A program made the position numbers and the translations under genes. A stretch of 64,000 bases of DNA. Origin: Asterella californica. Its lineage: Eukaryota > Streptophyta > Marchantiopsida > Marchantiales > Aytoniaceae. The first letter of the stretch is position 1, and each line of letters starts with the position of its first letter. The stretch is taken from positions 22,925,001 through 22,989,000 of the forward strand of contig JAYKYS010000008.1 in NCBI GenBank assembly GCA_036924285.1, read 5' to 3'. Shown here piece after piece: positions 1 through 11,163 of this stretch. The notes beneath the pieces are model-generated. The model was not told where the DNA came from. It was given only the letters and a program-made list of their open reading frames with translations, and did not search any database.

Positions 1-269
1 TGAGAACTTGAGAGACGTCGTTAGAATGGAGGATTTTAGTTGATGAGTTTATGGAGATTTTTAGTTGATAAGTTTGTGGGTGTATGAATGAGTGAACTTA
101 GCATTTTTCCCTTCAAGATTCATGATGTGCTTCCATCAAAGCCATCAGAGGTGACCGTTGAGTGAGAGGCAGGCCCGACATTAGCAGATTCATCGATGAC
201 GATCGTGGAGGTTGAGAGATCGGGGATAGTTGATCGGTGAGATCGTGGAGGGTTTACAGTACATGTTTG
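1..269. other. Unassigned sequence at window start
   Basis: No convincing coding region, repeat end or RNA gene is visible here. The family A1 integrase fragment stops making sense at about base 270, so this stretch is probably the other side of a deletion or insertion junction. Its origin is unknown. Confidence 0.4.
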
Positions 270-540
270 ACCACCAGTAGCCGACGTCCAACATCTTCTT
301 CACTGTGGTCTTCAGCCCATAGTGAAGACGCGTGTTCACTGACTTAATCTCTGAAGGCTCAAGGCATCTCCTTAGCTTCTCGTCATGTCCTTTCGTAAAC
401 AGGATACCTTGGAAGATGGCGTAAGGGTCTGCCTTGTGTAAGAAGACAACCTTCTGCTCGACATCCAATCCCTCGGGGTACTGTTGGTCTTCCAAGAACT
501 TCCTCAAGTCCTTGAAGATCGATTCCTCTGTGGAAGTCAC
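270..540 (-). pseudogene. Family A1 integrase N-terminal zinc-binding fragment
   Basis: The minus-strand reading resembles the H2C2 region that precedes the Ty3/gypsy integrase core: the segment LHYGLKTTVKKMLDVGYWW matches the integrase piece at 33462 onward in this window. The fragment ends near base 270, where the reading changes to unrelated residues, so the catalytic core and C-terminus are missing. It lies downstream of RT-RNase H on the same strand, the normal Ty3 order (RT-RH-INT). It cannot encode an active integrase. Confidence 0.7.
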
Positions 541-623
541 ATAAACTAGGTCAGAAGACCTAGTCTCGTCTTTTGGGAAGCAGGCGGTACGCCCCCTTCA
601 GATGACAGAGTCTATGGAGAAAC

Positions 624-2060
624 TCAAAATAGCTTCTCATCAGAGAACTCGTCTTCCACCTCGTCTTCTCGACGTTCTGTCTCCAATCTAGATAGGTAGT
701 CAGCATTAACATGCTGTCTTCGAGGCCTGTATTCCACTATGTAAGTAAATTCTTGAAGTAGAAGAATCCACCTAGCTATCTTACCAGACAAATATGCTTT
801 CTTCACTAGATGTTTCAAAGAAAAATGATCCACATAGAAGACAAATGGATTTGCTAGAAGATAGTGCCTAAACTTTCTACAGGAGTAAATCATGCCAAGA
901 CACTCCCTTTCAGTTGTCGAGTATTTCTTCTCTGCATCACTGAGTTGTCTTCTCGCATAGTAGATGGGATAATCCTTCTTCTTCTCATCTATTTGGCTCA
1001 GTACCACCCTTATGGCAAAAGCAGAAACATCCACATAAATGTGGAAGATCCTCTCCCAATCAGGTGGTCTTAGAACAGGAGATTCTGACAGAAGTATTTT
1101 CATCTCTTCGAACGCTTCTTGCTGCTCAGAAGTCCAAACGTAAGGTTTGTCCTTCTTAAGCAACTTGGTAAGTCTTCCTGCTACCTTTGCATACCTGTCA
1201 ATAAACCTCCTGTAGTATCCTATGTTGCCCAAGAAACTTCTCAACTGAGTCAAGTTAGCAGGTGGGTGAAGTTTCATGATAACTTCTATCTTAGCACAGT
1301 CGACTTCTATACCTCTTCTAGAAATCCTATGTCCTAGCAAAATTCTCTCTGATATACCAAAGAAGCACTTCTTAGGATGAAGAGCCAAACGATGCTCTCT
1401 ACACTTCAAAAAACACTTCCTCAGAAATATCAGATGATCTTCTTTTGATCCAAACATGCAAAAATCATCCACGAAGATCTCCATGAAAGTACGAAGATAC
1501 TCCTTAAAGATGATAATCATGAGTCTCTGGAATATGACAAGTGCGTTGCATAAACCAAACGACATTTGGTTGTACGCGTACGTGCTCCAATCGGTGATAA
1601 AAGTGATTTTCGACTTGTCTTCTTCTCTGATTGAAAGTTGATTGTACCTAGAATACCCATCCAAGAAGCTATAGAACTCATGTCCTACTAACTGATCTAA
1701 CACAGAATCAAGTTTATCAATCAAATAAGATAAAGAATGGTGATCCTTCTTCGTGGCCAAGTTCAGTTTTCAGAAGTCCTGACACACTCGGATCTTACCT
1801 GTTTGTTTTTTCGGCACGATAACAATAGGAGCTACCCACTCACTGCTAAGTACTGGGAAGATTACACCTGCTTTCAAGTACTGGTCGATCTGATCCTTCA
1901 TCAGAAGCGAGTACTTGGGGTTGAGCCGATGCTGCCTCTTTCATGTAAGAACAACGCCCTCTAGCAAGTCAATGCGATGCTCTCCCAGCTCTTGAGGTAT
2001 GCCCTTCATGTCATCTATGATCCAAGCGAAGACGTCTTGGAACTCTGTCAAAAGTTCTCT
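624..2060 (-). pseudogene. Family A1 reverse transcriptase-RNase H (Athila/Tat-like)
   Basis: A 378-codon open stretch (624-1760) carries most of RT and RNase H. Motifs in order: FLDGYSRYNQ (RT motif A), FGLCNA (motif B), FVDDF (the catalytic YxDD box with F and V), LGHRISRRGIEVDCAKI, then RNase H with IYVDVS, the ERECLG helix and the YVDH segment. The N-terminal RT part continues upstream to about 2060, with in-frame stops (one just before KLNLATKKD). The FLDGYS, FGLCNA and (F)xDDF combination is typical of the plant Athila/Tat lineage. RNase H reads VDVS where TDAS is usual. The copy is dead because of the stops and the truncated integrase downstream. Confidence 0.85.
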
Positions 2061-2072
2061 AAAGTCTTACAA

Positions 2073-3000
2073 CTACTGGCCCTCGATCACCTTGGAAAGC
2101 TTCAGCTTCTTCCCAAGAGCAACCTCCATTTCTTGCAGATTATCATGGTTCATCATTCCTTCAGTGTGGCTGTACTCACTGGCACCAAAATACTCCGGTT
2201 TGGGAGCTTCTTCCAGTTCAGATTCGTCTTCTAGAAGATCAGCAAACTGGTCTTCTGAAGAAAAGACAGTACTTTCATCTTCTGGAAGACTAACTAACTG
2301 GTCTTCTAAAGGGGAGACAATACTTTCGTCTTCTGGAAGCTCTTTTTCGACAATTTCATAGCACTTAATGTATCCACAGATCACTTCTTCTGCTACTTCT
2401 GCTACTTTTGTAGTACACAAGTTGTTTATCACAAACTCATCATATCTTCCTTCAATGGCAGCTGAGTCTTCTAACGTGTACCTCTTAGTCGTAGAGGGAG
2501 TTTCACCTTGATGTCCAATCTTCATCCAAGAGAGTGAGACTTTGATCTTCTCGCTCGGCTTGGGTGTAGGATTGAGAAACCTCAAACGATGTCTTCTCCA
2601 ATCGGTATTTACATTTGCAGCATACAGCCAAGGTCTTCCTATCAAAACCTGATATCCAACCTTAGCTACAGGTCGCAAAATGATGTAAGTGAGATAAAAA
2701 GATACTCCCCCAATTACCGTCAAGACATCTTTCAGTTGCCCCAAAGGTCATCTTTTGGTCTGGTCCGTCATTCTGAAGATTCTCGGAGTAGGCTGGAACT
2801 CAATGAAGCCTAGGGCATGTGTAGTTTCTTCAGTCATGATGTTAACTGTGGAGCCGGAATCAATGGGTACCTTCTTCAGAAGACAGCCATGGATCTTCAT
2901 ATCAAGTTCTGAGGCTCCCAAGTCCTCATGCTCTATCCTTAGGATAGGGGTACTCTGGAGAAGTTTTGTTGTCCTCCTCTTCCTCGATCCTGAAGAATCG
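2073..3000 (-). pseudogene. Family A1 aspartic protease and linker
   Basis: The minus-strand reading contains the retropepsin active site D-S-G-S (codons at 2853-2861, context VPIDSGSTVN). A 223-codon open stretch (2073-2744) follows, including LIGRPWLYAANVNTDW, the conserved C-terminal region of plant gag-pol proteases. After the protease is an acidic linker with repeats built on PEDES. Frames are interrupted between 2745 and 2850, so it is not expressed as one protein. Position between gag and RT agrees with family order. Confidence 0.7.
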
Positions 3001-3244
3001 ATTGTAACAACTTCTTATAACCAACGTTGTCATCCAAAAGTTGTTGGAAGGTTACATCTGCCTTCTGATTCCACAAATCTTGTAGAAGTCATAAGAGGAT
3101 CACTTCAGAAGAGTAACTGGTGTTTCCAACAGAGAAGAAGTAGGAACTGTTTTCTTGGATGGAAGATCCAAATGATGTCTTCTCTTGACTGGAAGTTGTT
3201 CCCGTGAGACGGGGGCTACCGTGGTCGATGAGGAAGCTGCTGTA

Positions 3245-5384
3245 CTATCTTCCGTCGCTTCTCCAGCTCTTCTTGCATGATCGCTTCAACTTCTTGCCTA
3301 ATGTCAAGAGCAGAGTACTAGGATCTTCCCTGTCGTAAGCAGGAGAAGAAGGCCGCTCAGAGAAGAGTGACCTCTCCTTACGCTTCTTCTTCTTCTTGAT
3401 CTCCTTTTGACGGGATTCTGACTTCCCTTTGCTTCTGGTACTTACCTTGAATACTGCTTCATGCAGGACTTCTTCTGGAGGCCAGCTGTCTGAATCCAGG
3501 CAAGGACTCCACACAGTGCCATCCGCCAAAGTAAAAGATGACTCTTCCTCAAGTGGTTTCATCTTCTGAGCTACAATCGTCTTCTGCAGCTGAGGTTCTT
3601 TTCCTTCGCGTTTCCCAGGATCTGGTTCGTCTTCCTCTATATGGAGACAATCCATACAATCCCCAAGATCTTCTTCTTCTACCGTGATGTGCTGTACAAC
3701 TGCTAGCTCGAGTTTAGAAGCTGATGCGGCTTCTGCAGGAGGCGTGGTATCTGCAAATCTAACCAATTGTCGTGGACGTAGGACGAGGACAATTTCCTGT
3801 GTAAATGTCCTACTTCCTTACAATTCTCACACAAGAGCACTTGCCCAATCTGTCTTCTGGGATGAGGACAAGTGGACCACCAGTGTCATATCTCTCCATA
3901 ATTATTACATGCTCCAAGAAGAGGATTTAGAGGTCATTGTGATGAAGAAAGTTGTCAGGGCCTCCTGGTCTGTACATTACTAGTCATGTCTCTAGGTGTA
4001 TAACGATAATATTGAGCTGGAGGCGTAGAGGTGAATGGATGTATCATCTCGATCTTATAGCAAGATTCCTCACTGGATCGTGTAGATATCCCTCATCGTC
4101 TTCTTTCCAACATGCCCAATTAACAGCCTGGTCCTGTGCACACTGATCTCTGGTGTCTCCGGAAGAGTTGCAAAGGTTGCACCAAATATTTGGTCGGGAA
4201 GCCGTAGGTTGTTTTCGCTTGTCCTTCTGGTTCAGAAGATGAACTTTCAGATCGGCAAACTGCTTCAGCACTTCATCGATCCGAGGATCAGGTGTAGACT
4301 GAATGATCTGAGTCTGAGGAGTCTTCTATACAACTTCTTCCCTGGATCGTGTCTTCTCCTTCTTCTTCTTCCGTGTCTTCTTCTCTTGTCCAGATTCAGA
4401 TTCTGAACTTCCGATAGTAGACTCTTCAGAAGTAGAGGATGCTTCTGAATCACTGTTATCAGTTTCAGTGGACTTGGACTTCCTCTTGGACTTCCTAGAA
4501 GACTTCTTGGACTTCTTGGACTTCTTCGAGGTCTTCCCTCTGTCTTTCGTCATATTCCGAGTGATGCTCGAGGTTTCATACTGCTCTGCATGCTTTTGTA
4601 CTTCTACTAAATCATCACCTCCTCCTCTTCTACAGTACAATTCCATATCCTGAGACAATCCTCCCAAGTATCAGTCCACGGCTTGCTGAGCACAATAACC
4701 AGATCTTCCTTGGTTCTGAGGGATGTGATCCAAGAGGTCTTCAAACCTCTCGGTGTAATCCCGCAGTGTCTCTTTCTTCTTCTGTTTGAGCCTCTGAAGT
4801 TCTATGAGGGTCATCCGGTCATAGCCCACTCCTCTGAACCTCTTCAGAAAAGCTGCCTTCAGAGTAGCCCAAGCGGCCATAACTAACTCGTCATCCAACG
4901 CTTTACTCATCCATTTCTTTCTTTTCCCTACAATCAAACTAGGAAATACATGAAGTTTGTCGGCATCAGAGTCTTCTTTGTTGGATCGAGAGATGGTCGC
5001 GAACATCGTGATGAAGTCATCAGGGTCAGCATCATCGTCGTACGGATGATACTTCTGCCGAGTGTGGGAAGCCATGTGGACTGCCGGTTGGTGCGACTGC
5101 CAACTTCTTCCTCTCTCAAGCCCAGATGGTGGGGATGGTCTTCTCGAAGGTCCAGATCTGTCTGAGTCACGAATGTCGTCTTCTGAGTCAGAGCTACTGT
5201 CGCTGCCACCTTCTGAGATATTTGGAGCGATCTCCTCCAGTCTTCCTTCGCCTTGAGAAGTCTCTCCCGTACTTGAGAAGATGTCTTCCGCGTAACTAGT
5301 ACCAAAATCTACTTTATAAACGTGGTCACCCGGTTGGCTTCTGTCTTCTCCAAAGATAATGCTCGAGATGGAAGGTTCTTCCAA
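3245..5384 (-). pseudogene. Family A1 Gag polyprotein
   Basis: The N-terminal 237 codons (4671-5384) hold a retrotransposon Gag domain: the stretch WATLKAAFLKRFRG followed by LIELQRLKQKKKETLRDYTERFEDLL is the usual capsid helix pattern. A very basic Lys/Ser-rich segment follows (4326-4667), then nucleocapsid-like knuckles. The first (about 4175) is C-x2-C-x4-D-x4-C with Asp replacing His. A second near 3890 has Tyr for one Cys, and a third near 3831 (CENCKEVGH) runs into a frame change where its last Cys should be. The 5384-4044 part stays in one frame with two stops. An acidic C-terminal piece (3245-3766) is in another frame. Confidence 0.75.
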
Positions 5385-5878
5385 ATCTACTGATCGGATC
5401 TTCCTAAGCTCTTCTTCTTTCCTTTGGTGTCTCAGAGATACCCGCTGCTCTCTAGAAGCGGTTCGCTGGGGTGAATGTATCCACTCAGGGTCTTTACCCG
5501 TGCGTCTTCTACTTCTTTCTCTGGTCGGAGGTATCCATCAGAGTGCTGAGAAGAGATGTCCCTCTTCTTCTAATACTAGATATGGCAGACTGGATATCTG
5601 AACAACCTTTCACAGGTTCGGAACGTCTTTTTCTCCTGCTTCATGTCGCACTCACTGCAATCTTCCAAGATCGAGTCTTCCAAGAAGCTCTTGGAAGCGA
5701 GGAAGCGGCTTCTTCCAGTTCCCCCCTAATGTATCTCATCAGCTTTTTGTTGCGGTCCCTGTCTTCTAGCAAGATAGAGTTCCACAACAGTTCAACTACA
5801 ATCCAAGTTAGTTTAGAATGAAACTAACTACTGACACACAGATCCAGGAAGCTTAGAACAATCGTTACTAAGATGAAA
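5385..5878 (-). other. Family A1 untranslated leader
   Basis: About 490 bases between the primer-binding site and the first Gag codons. I see no conserved ORF here; GTCTTC-type hexamers are frequent, as elsewhere in family A. Confidence 0.4.
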
Positions 5879-5896
5879 TCCTCGGCAGCGACGTCA
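5879..5896 (-). promoter_or_regulatory. Decayed primer-binding site, tRNA-Asp type
   Basis: Eighteen nucleotides inside the 5' LTR end, the minus strand reads TGACGTCGCTGCCGAGGA. The plant Athila-type tRNA-Asp site as I remember it is TGGCGCCGTTGCCGGGGA, which gives 14 of 18 matches, the four differences all being transitions. The position and the Athila-like RT support it; the primer identity is inferred. Confidence 0.6.
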
Positions 5897-5914
5897 AAAA
5901 TAGTGCTCACTATA

Positions 5915-7444
5915 TGTAGTGTCGCAGGATTGCTCCTTTTGTCCATTTAGTATACAAGATATCGTTCCCACAGAGGATTTGCACAAGTATCGTTGCTCTA
6001 AGTTCTAAGATCTGTTCAAACACACAAACACACGGGTTTTACCTAGAAATCACGTCTTCTCACAAAACCACACGGCTTCCAGACCCTTCAAGAGGTGCCC
6101 TGGACCTAAACAAACAACTACCACCTAAAATATCACACAGATATGTACTGGGAAACTCGAGAAGACGCTTTTTGCTTCCAGGTCACGACTTCCAGTCTTC
6201 CTACGACAGTCTTCCCGAAGCAATTCTTAGCTTCTGGGGACTCAACTCGGCTTCTCACACCTCCAGAAGACTGCTCCTGCTTCGTAGCCGTCAAATTATC
6301 AATGTCTATCACACATTGCTCTTCCAATTCCCAACGGGGTTAGATCAATCACAGGTTGTAAGCCCTCTGTAGCCTTCCTAGGCTTCTGTCTATGGAAACG
6401 GTCTTCTTGCAGCACTACAACGACATTCACCTTCACGGAAGCTCAATAGAAGTCTCGGAAGCTCACTAGAAGAAGATAGAAAGATGAGAAGATGAGAGAA
6501 GATGGAGAAGAAGAAAAAATCCAAACAAGAGAAAACAAGATGAAAATAAGAAATTAAGACTCCGGCAGGCTTCTAGTCCGGATCTTGACTAACAAGTCAT
6601 CCTTGCTTGTAGTAATTTGGGGAAGAAGTCCACAAATTTGCTTATAGTTACACAGTCTTCTACTCGAGGATGTCGTCGTCTGCTGTGGGAAGAAGGCTTC
6701 TTTCTTCTTCTGTCGTTGCTTCGACTACTCCGTCTTCTGGGATCGCTTACCCGTCCGTACGTGGATCCTAAGTGCTCCACTGGATGAGACAAGCTTCGAC
6801 TCTACACAACTTCTAACAATCACCGCCACTCCAGAAGAAGGCTTCCCATGCACAATTGGATGTGAATTCGAGAAAAGCCACTGCCCAGAAGACACAGACA
6901 AAGCTTTTGCACTCAAATCCAAAATCTATTCTCCGAGAAGAAGGTACATTGGTGTTGGGAAGCTCACTCCCTCTACTTCCTGCTCCTACTCCTCGACACA
7001 TCAGCTTAGAAACAAGACTACACGATAATGCCATTCCCTGCTCTAGGCTGTCCATTATCTCTATCTACATCTTCGATCCATTGTTAGAAGCGAGGATGTA
7101 GACCCCTCCGATGTAATCCAAATCTATTCGTATGTCTCTAGCATTGGGTGTAATGTGTGTACAATGTCTCTCACATGGGTCTCACCAGTGTGTACGTACA
7201 GTAATGTGTGTGAAATCCTACTCTTTATCCTAACTTATACTACTACCTTGAGGCGCAGGGGAGATCTCCTCCAATCCTCAACTTGCAATTAAGGAGATGA
7301 AGGACTGTCAGAAAGTCACCACCTCACATGCAGTCGGCTCCCTGCCTTGGTTTAGAAACTTACTTTCTACTCATGCGCTGCCTACTCTACCACATGGACA
7401 GTTAGCTAAAATTACAAGGGAAGCTGTCACTTCCTAAGATAGCA
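5915..7444 (-). repeat. Family A LTR (A1), 1.53 kb
   Basis: Starts TGCTATCTTA on the minus strand at 7444 and ends CACTACA at 5915. The same sequence recurs at 27931-29489, 31958-33461 and 36695-38172 on the plus strand; the common segment around 'gttcccacagaggatttgcac' makes the match plain. It lies between an extra-ORF end (7498) and a primer site (5896), so it serves as 3' LTR of the upstream unit and 5' LTR of the downstream one, or the two are parts of an LTR-sharing tandem. Confidence 0.8.
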
Positions 7445-7497
7445 AATTTCGACTCTTACCAAAATTAGACAAGTCGACTGTCTTCTTAACTTGCTAC

Positions 7498-9159
7498 CTA
7501 CTCTAATTCGCTGGGTGTGATCCTTTCCTGATCTACTCCTACCTGAACTCCTAATTCGGCTTTTAATAAGATGAGAAGCCCTGCGAGTACCTCGGGTGTG
7601 ATTGAGATGACTTCCTCCTCTCTGTTCGTGGCTTGCTCTTTTGGGACGGCTTCGGAAGACGGAAGCGTCTTCTGAGAAGCTGAGTCCACCTGCGCTTCCT
7701 CGCTCTTCTGTGACACTGGTTCGACACTGGGAGCTGAGGTGACTTCACAATGGTACGATGAAGTCACCTCCTCCACTCGAAACACCTGGGAAGACAACTC
7801 TACTTCTTGTCTTCCAGAAGACACATTGTCTTCCGAGGCGTCTTCCACGGTCTTCTTGACTTCCAACGTTGTCACTACCAAGTGGACAGCGGGGTCGAAC
7901 TCCTCCTCCTCCAAATCTATCCCAATTGCTGGTCCTGGAGCATGGGAAGATGTAGCTACCGATCGTGAGATCGAGGGAAGACCGTAAAATGTCTTCAGAT
8001 CCTCAATCTGCTGATCCAGGTAGCGGAACATGCTGTTCTTGCACTCCAATAACATCGCTCTGGAATGGTCATCCCATTTCCTAGCTAGGGTGAGAAGCTT
8101 CCTTCTGCGGTGAAGTTGAACTTCTTACGAAGTGCTTCCACCGACTGCGTCATGAGTCCATTCGCTCGAGCTTCTGCTTCTTCTCACTGCGTCTTCTCTG
8201 CTGCAGCCTGTGCTTCTCTGGCTTCTCGCAGTGCCCTCCATGTCATCTTCTCTTCTGCGAGAGAGGTGATCTTACCTCTGACCCGCATAACCTCCTGGTC
8301 ACGCTGCTGTAGACGTGCCTACAACTCTTAGTTGCTCTTCCTCAACTGTGCTGACTCCTTGACAGAAGCGGCTGCTTCCGTCTTGTACCTCGTTGCAAGC
8401 TTCTCTTTGGTGTGGAGGTTGGCTTCTAGCGCGTCCACCTTCTTCTGGATCTCTTCCTGCTGCATCAAGGTGCGCTGACCGAATCCAGGTCGTAGTGACT
8501 TCTCCTGAGCCATCGCGTGTTTCACCACCAACTCCATGGCTAGCTAGATCTCTGAGTGGAAGAAGGCGTTGAATTCCTCCAACTTTCTTCTCGCGGAAGA
8601 TAGGTTCATCTCCACAATCCGATCGGAGGTGTCTTTCTTGTCTTCCAGAGGCAAGGATACCTCTTTCACCACTGTGGTCTTCTGCTTCTGCGTGCGAGAA
8701 GACGCTACTCTTCTCCTCTCACTGCAAGAGCGGTTCTCTTCGCTGTGCTTCCTCGAGTCGCAGTTTGGGATGTCAACTCATACTCCGGCTTGTGGAGTCT
8801 TTGGAAGACTCATGTAGTTGCAGAAGCTGTCTTCTGTACAGTTTTGGTGCTCAACGTCTCCTCCTGTGAATCCGACTCTGATCCAGAATGAATGATCGGG
8901 AAAGGTGTGCTCTTCCTAGACACACTCCTAGGCCCCATCTTCCTCAGTGGTGACGCGTCTTCCGTACCGCTGGAGTCGTCTTCTCGCACCAAAAGCGTCT
9001 TCTGATGAGTGCCTGGTCTCGTCTGAGGCACTAAAGTGGGAGGGGGAGTCGCGGCTACTGCTCGGTCGTCTTCTCCCGATGTCGCTTTCTTCACCTCGCA
9101 CTGTCCTGTTGGCCCATACCTTACCAACTGGTCTTCTGTCAAGTCCCCCTTGGACACGT
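7498..9159 (-). pseudogene. Family A additional 3' ORF, C-terminal two thirds
   Basis: Three open pieces (8810-9157, 8328-8537, 7498-8055) collinear with the A2 extra ORF at 26126-27885. Shared landmarks: DQLVRYGPTGQ at the start, coiled-coil heptads around LEANLHTKEKLATRYKTEAAAS, the MFRYLDRQIEDLKTFYGLPS segment, and an acidic Ser/Glu-rich tail. Function unknown: no signal peptide or membrane span is seen, so it is not an obvious envelope. The 5' part is cut off by insertion of T2 at 9160. Confidence 0.7.
9156..9159. other. T2 left flank ACGT (target site)
   Basis: The four bases immediately before the T2 LTR start TGTCGTGTCG. The right copy is lost because the 3' LTR is truncated near 19330. 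ACGT fits the NCGN pattern of the other family T insertions. Confidence 0.5.
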
Positions 9160-11063
9160 TGTCGTGTCGTGGACCGGCTCCTACCTGAAATTCAGACTTC
9201 GATACTTGTCACTCCAAAGACACTCATGAGAAAGCAAGCTAGTGGAGAAGTTACAGGACTCGAAAGATGGAGAAAACAAGTTAGGCCTCAGCCTACAAGC
9301 TTTTAGCACCATTTCGGATCTCCACTTTCATCGCATCAATGGATAGAGCTCTTTGTCAGCACTCCATATGCACTTGGTCTACTTCGTTTGGACGCCTGTG
9401 GAGGAGTTACAAGACTCGAAAGATAAGTAAAACAAGCTAAGCCCCAGCTTACGGACTTTTGGCACAATTTCGGATCTCCACTTTCATCGCATCAATAGAT
9501 AGAGCTCGTTGTCAACTTTTCATAGGCACTTTGTGTATTTCGTTTGGACGTCTAGTGAAGAAGTTATGTCACTCGAAAGAAGGAAAAATCAAGCTAGACC
9601 CTAGTTTACTTGCTGACTCGGTATTTGAGACTTCAGGCGTTATATCAAAGACGCAAGGGGTCTACTTCATTATTATCACAGAGAACTTCGTACGTACAGA
9701 GATTGACACAAGGGGTAGCTTAAGGACTAGCTTGCGCCTGCGACTTGTCAACGGACGGTTCAAGAGATTTGGAGATCTAATGCAAGCGTGCAAGGCGTCG
9801 TTGGGTTCAGATCTGTGCAGGCTACGCACTGGTTAAGACGGTTCGTGAAGAGACGGATCGAAGAAGTGTACTGAGGGAAATTGAGACGTAGGAAGGAGAT
9901 TTGGAGAATTTCAGTTATCTATGAAGGAGAGTTGGACCGTTCAGACCGTTTCGGAGTCCAAACTTGCTGTCCTTGGATCCATCGGGATCAGAACACCGAG
10001 TTCTACAGAAAATTGAAGACGATACAGATTTTCATCGGGCGGTTCAGGAGTTCTGAGTGAAATTGACTCGTAGGGAAGCGCTTACGTCAAATTTTCATTC
10101 GTCTGCGACCTGAGATTGGATTGTTCTTCGCGATCGGTGAGCCAAGCTCTTTATTCTTGGTGCTTACGCGATCAGGGAGTCTTCATCTACGCATAGGAGA
10201 AGATCGTGTGTGGATTGGATTGTTGGTTTGGGTGTGGTGAGCGAGTTTGAGCCGCATGGAGTCGATTTACGTTAGTTTTTTGCAACCTGCGGTCAAATTT
10301 CTTGTGTGGTTTTGCAAGGGGAACTCCAAACGGCTTGTTTGGAGTCTTGTTGGGTTCAGGGTAGCTAGATCTACCTATCAGAGAAGACAAATATCAGTTT
10401 AGACGATCCGTTTGTGCGGTGTGTGCGATATTAAGCCACAGGGAGGAGTTTTTGAAGGTTCGGTCACCTGCGACCAAAAACCGGTGATATCTCGGCTGTT
10501 GGGAGCCGGATCTGAAGGTTTCTTGGGTTAACATAGTCAGCAGAGGAGACCCTATTGACATCTGAAGTCCGTTCGGCGAAAAGAGGAAGTTCTCATATAG
10601 GCCTTTTTTGATTTCTTCGCTACGGATTTTGCTCTTTTGAGTTCGTTAGAGTTCTGGTTGGCTATATACAGCTTGTGGTAGCTAGTTTTGGCTAAGAGCT
10701 TGTACATGGATGTGGTTTGGATTCGGATTTGGATCGCGTGATACTGCTGTGGCTCTGTTTGTTAGCAAAGAGAAGTTTCTCTTGCTTTGAGCTACGCTTC
10801 GGTGGTTTTGGGTCAAGGTTGTGATTCAGGGACTGTTTTTATGGGCTTTGAAGCATGTTACAGACCGCTCTGGTCTATTTCTCAGTTCTGTGCTCTTAGG
10901 AGAAAGAACCGGCAGTGTACATACATTTGGAGTTGGTATATATCACAACATTCGTTTTCGTGATTGTTTTTCTCTGTCTTGTCTCTGTTTCAGCACACAG
11001 CATCTCCACAGCCAAGAACCTCGCGTTTTCCTTGACATCCTTCACGCAAAATCTGACGCGATA
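9160..11063 (+). repeat. T2 5' LTR with internal tandem repeat
   Basis: Starts TGTCGTGTCGTGG. The right end is set just before the primer site (likely ...GCGATA at 11063) and is uncertain by about 10 bases. Bases 9241-9600 hold about 2.3 copies of a 156-157-bp tandem unit beginning at 9241, 9398 and 9554. The 3' LTR copy at 17938 has about one unit fewer. A TATA-like run (ctatatac) is at about 10664-10671. Confidence 0.7.
9241..9600 (+). repeat. 156-bp tandem repeat in T2 LTR
   Basis: Units start at 9241, 9398 and 9554 (the third partial); each opens with a variant of gtggagaagttacaagactcgaaag and contains tttcggatctccactttcatcgcatcaat. The 3' LTR at 17938 has a single full copy plus a partial one. 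Subterminal U3 repeats of this kind often carry promoter or enhancer elements; that role is inferred. Confidence 0.8.
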
Positions 11064-11067
11064 TCGG

Positions 11068-11085
11068 TGGTGAACCCGACGTGAA
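11068..11085 (+). promoter_or_regulatory. T2 primer-binding site, tRNA-Trp type
   Basis: Reads TGGTGAACCCGACGTGAA, the exact complement of ...TTCACGTCGGGTTCACCA, the 3' end of plant cytosolic tRNA-Trp as I remember it. Its acceptor strand pairs with the known GGATCCG 5' end. T1 (43052) and T4 (52016) carry the same site with one C-to-T change. Confidence 0.75.
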
Positions 11086-11163
11086 GGTCCAGGGTGGAGA
11101 TTTCTGTGTTTGAACTTGGAAGAGGAGATCAACAATCATGAAGGAAGATGAAGATGGATACGG

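Noticed and set aside
2755..3207. 150-codon plus-strand ORF
   Set aside because: Antisense to the A1 protease region; no domain of its own.
6133..6327. Small ORFs inside family A LTRs (also 37652-37852)
   Set aside because: They recur only because the LTR is repeated; frames differ among copies through indels. Unlike the paired ORF, protein sequence is not conserved.
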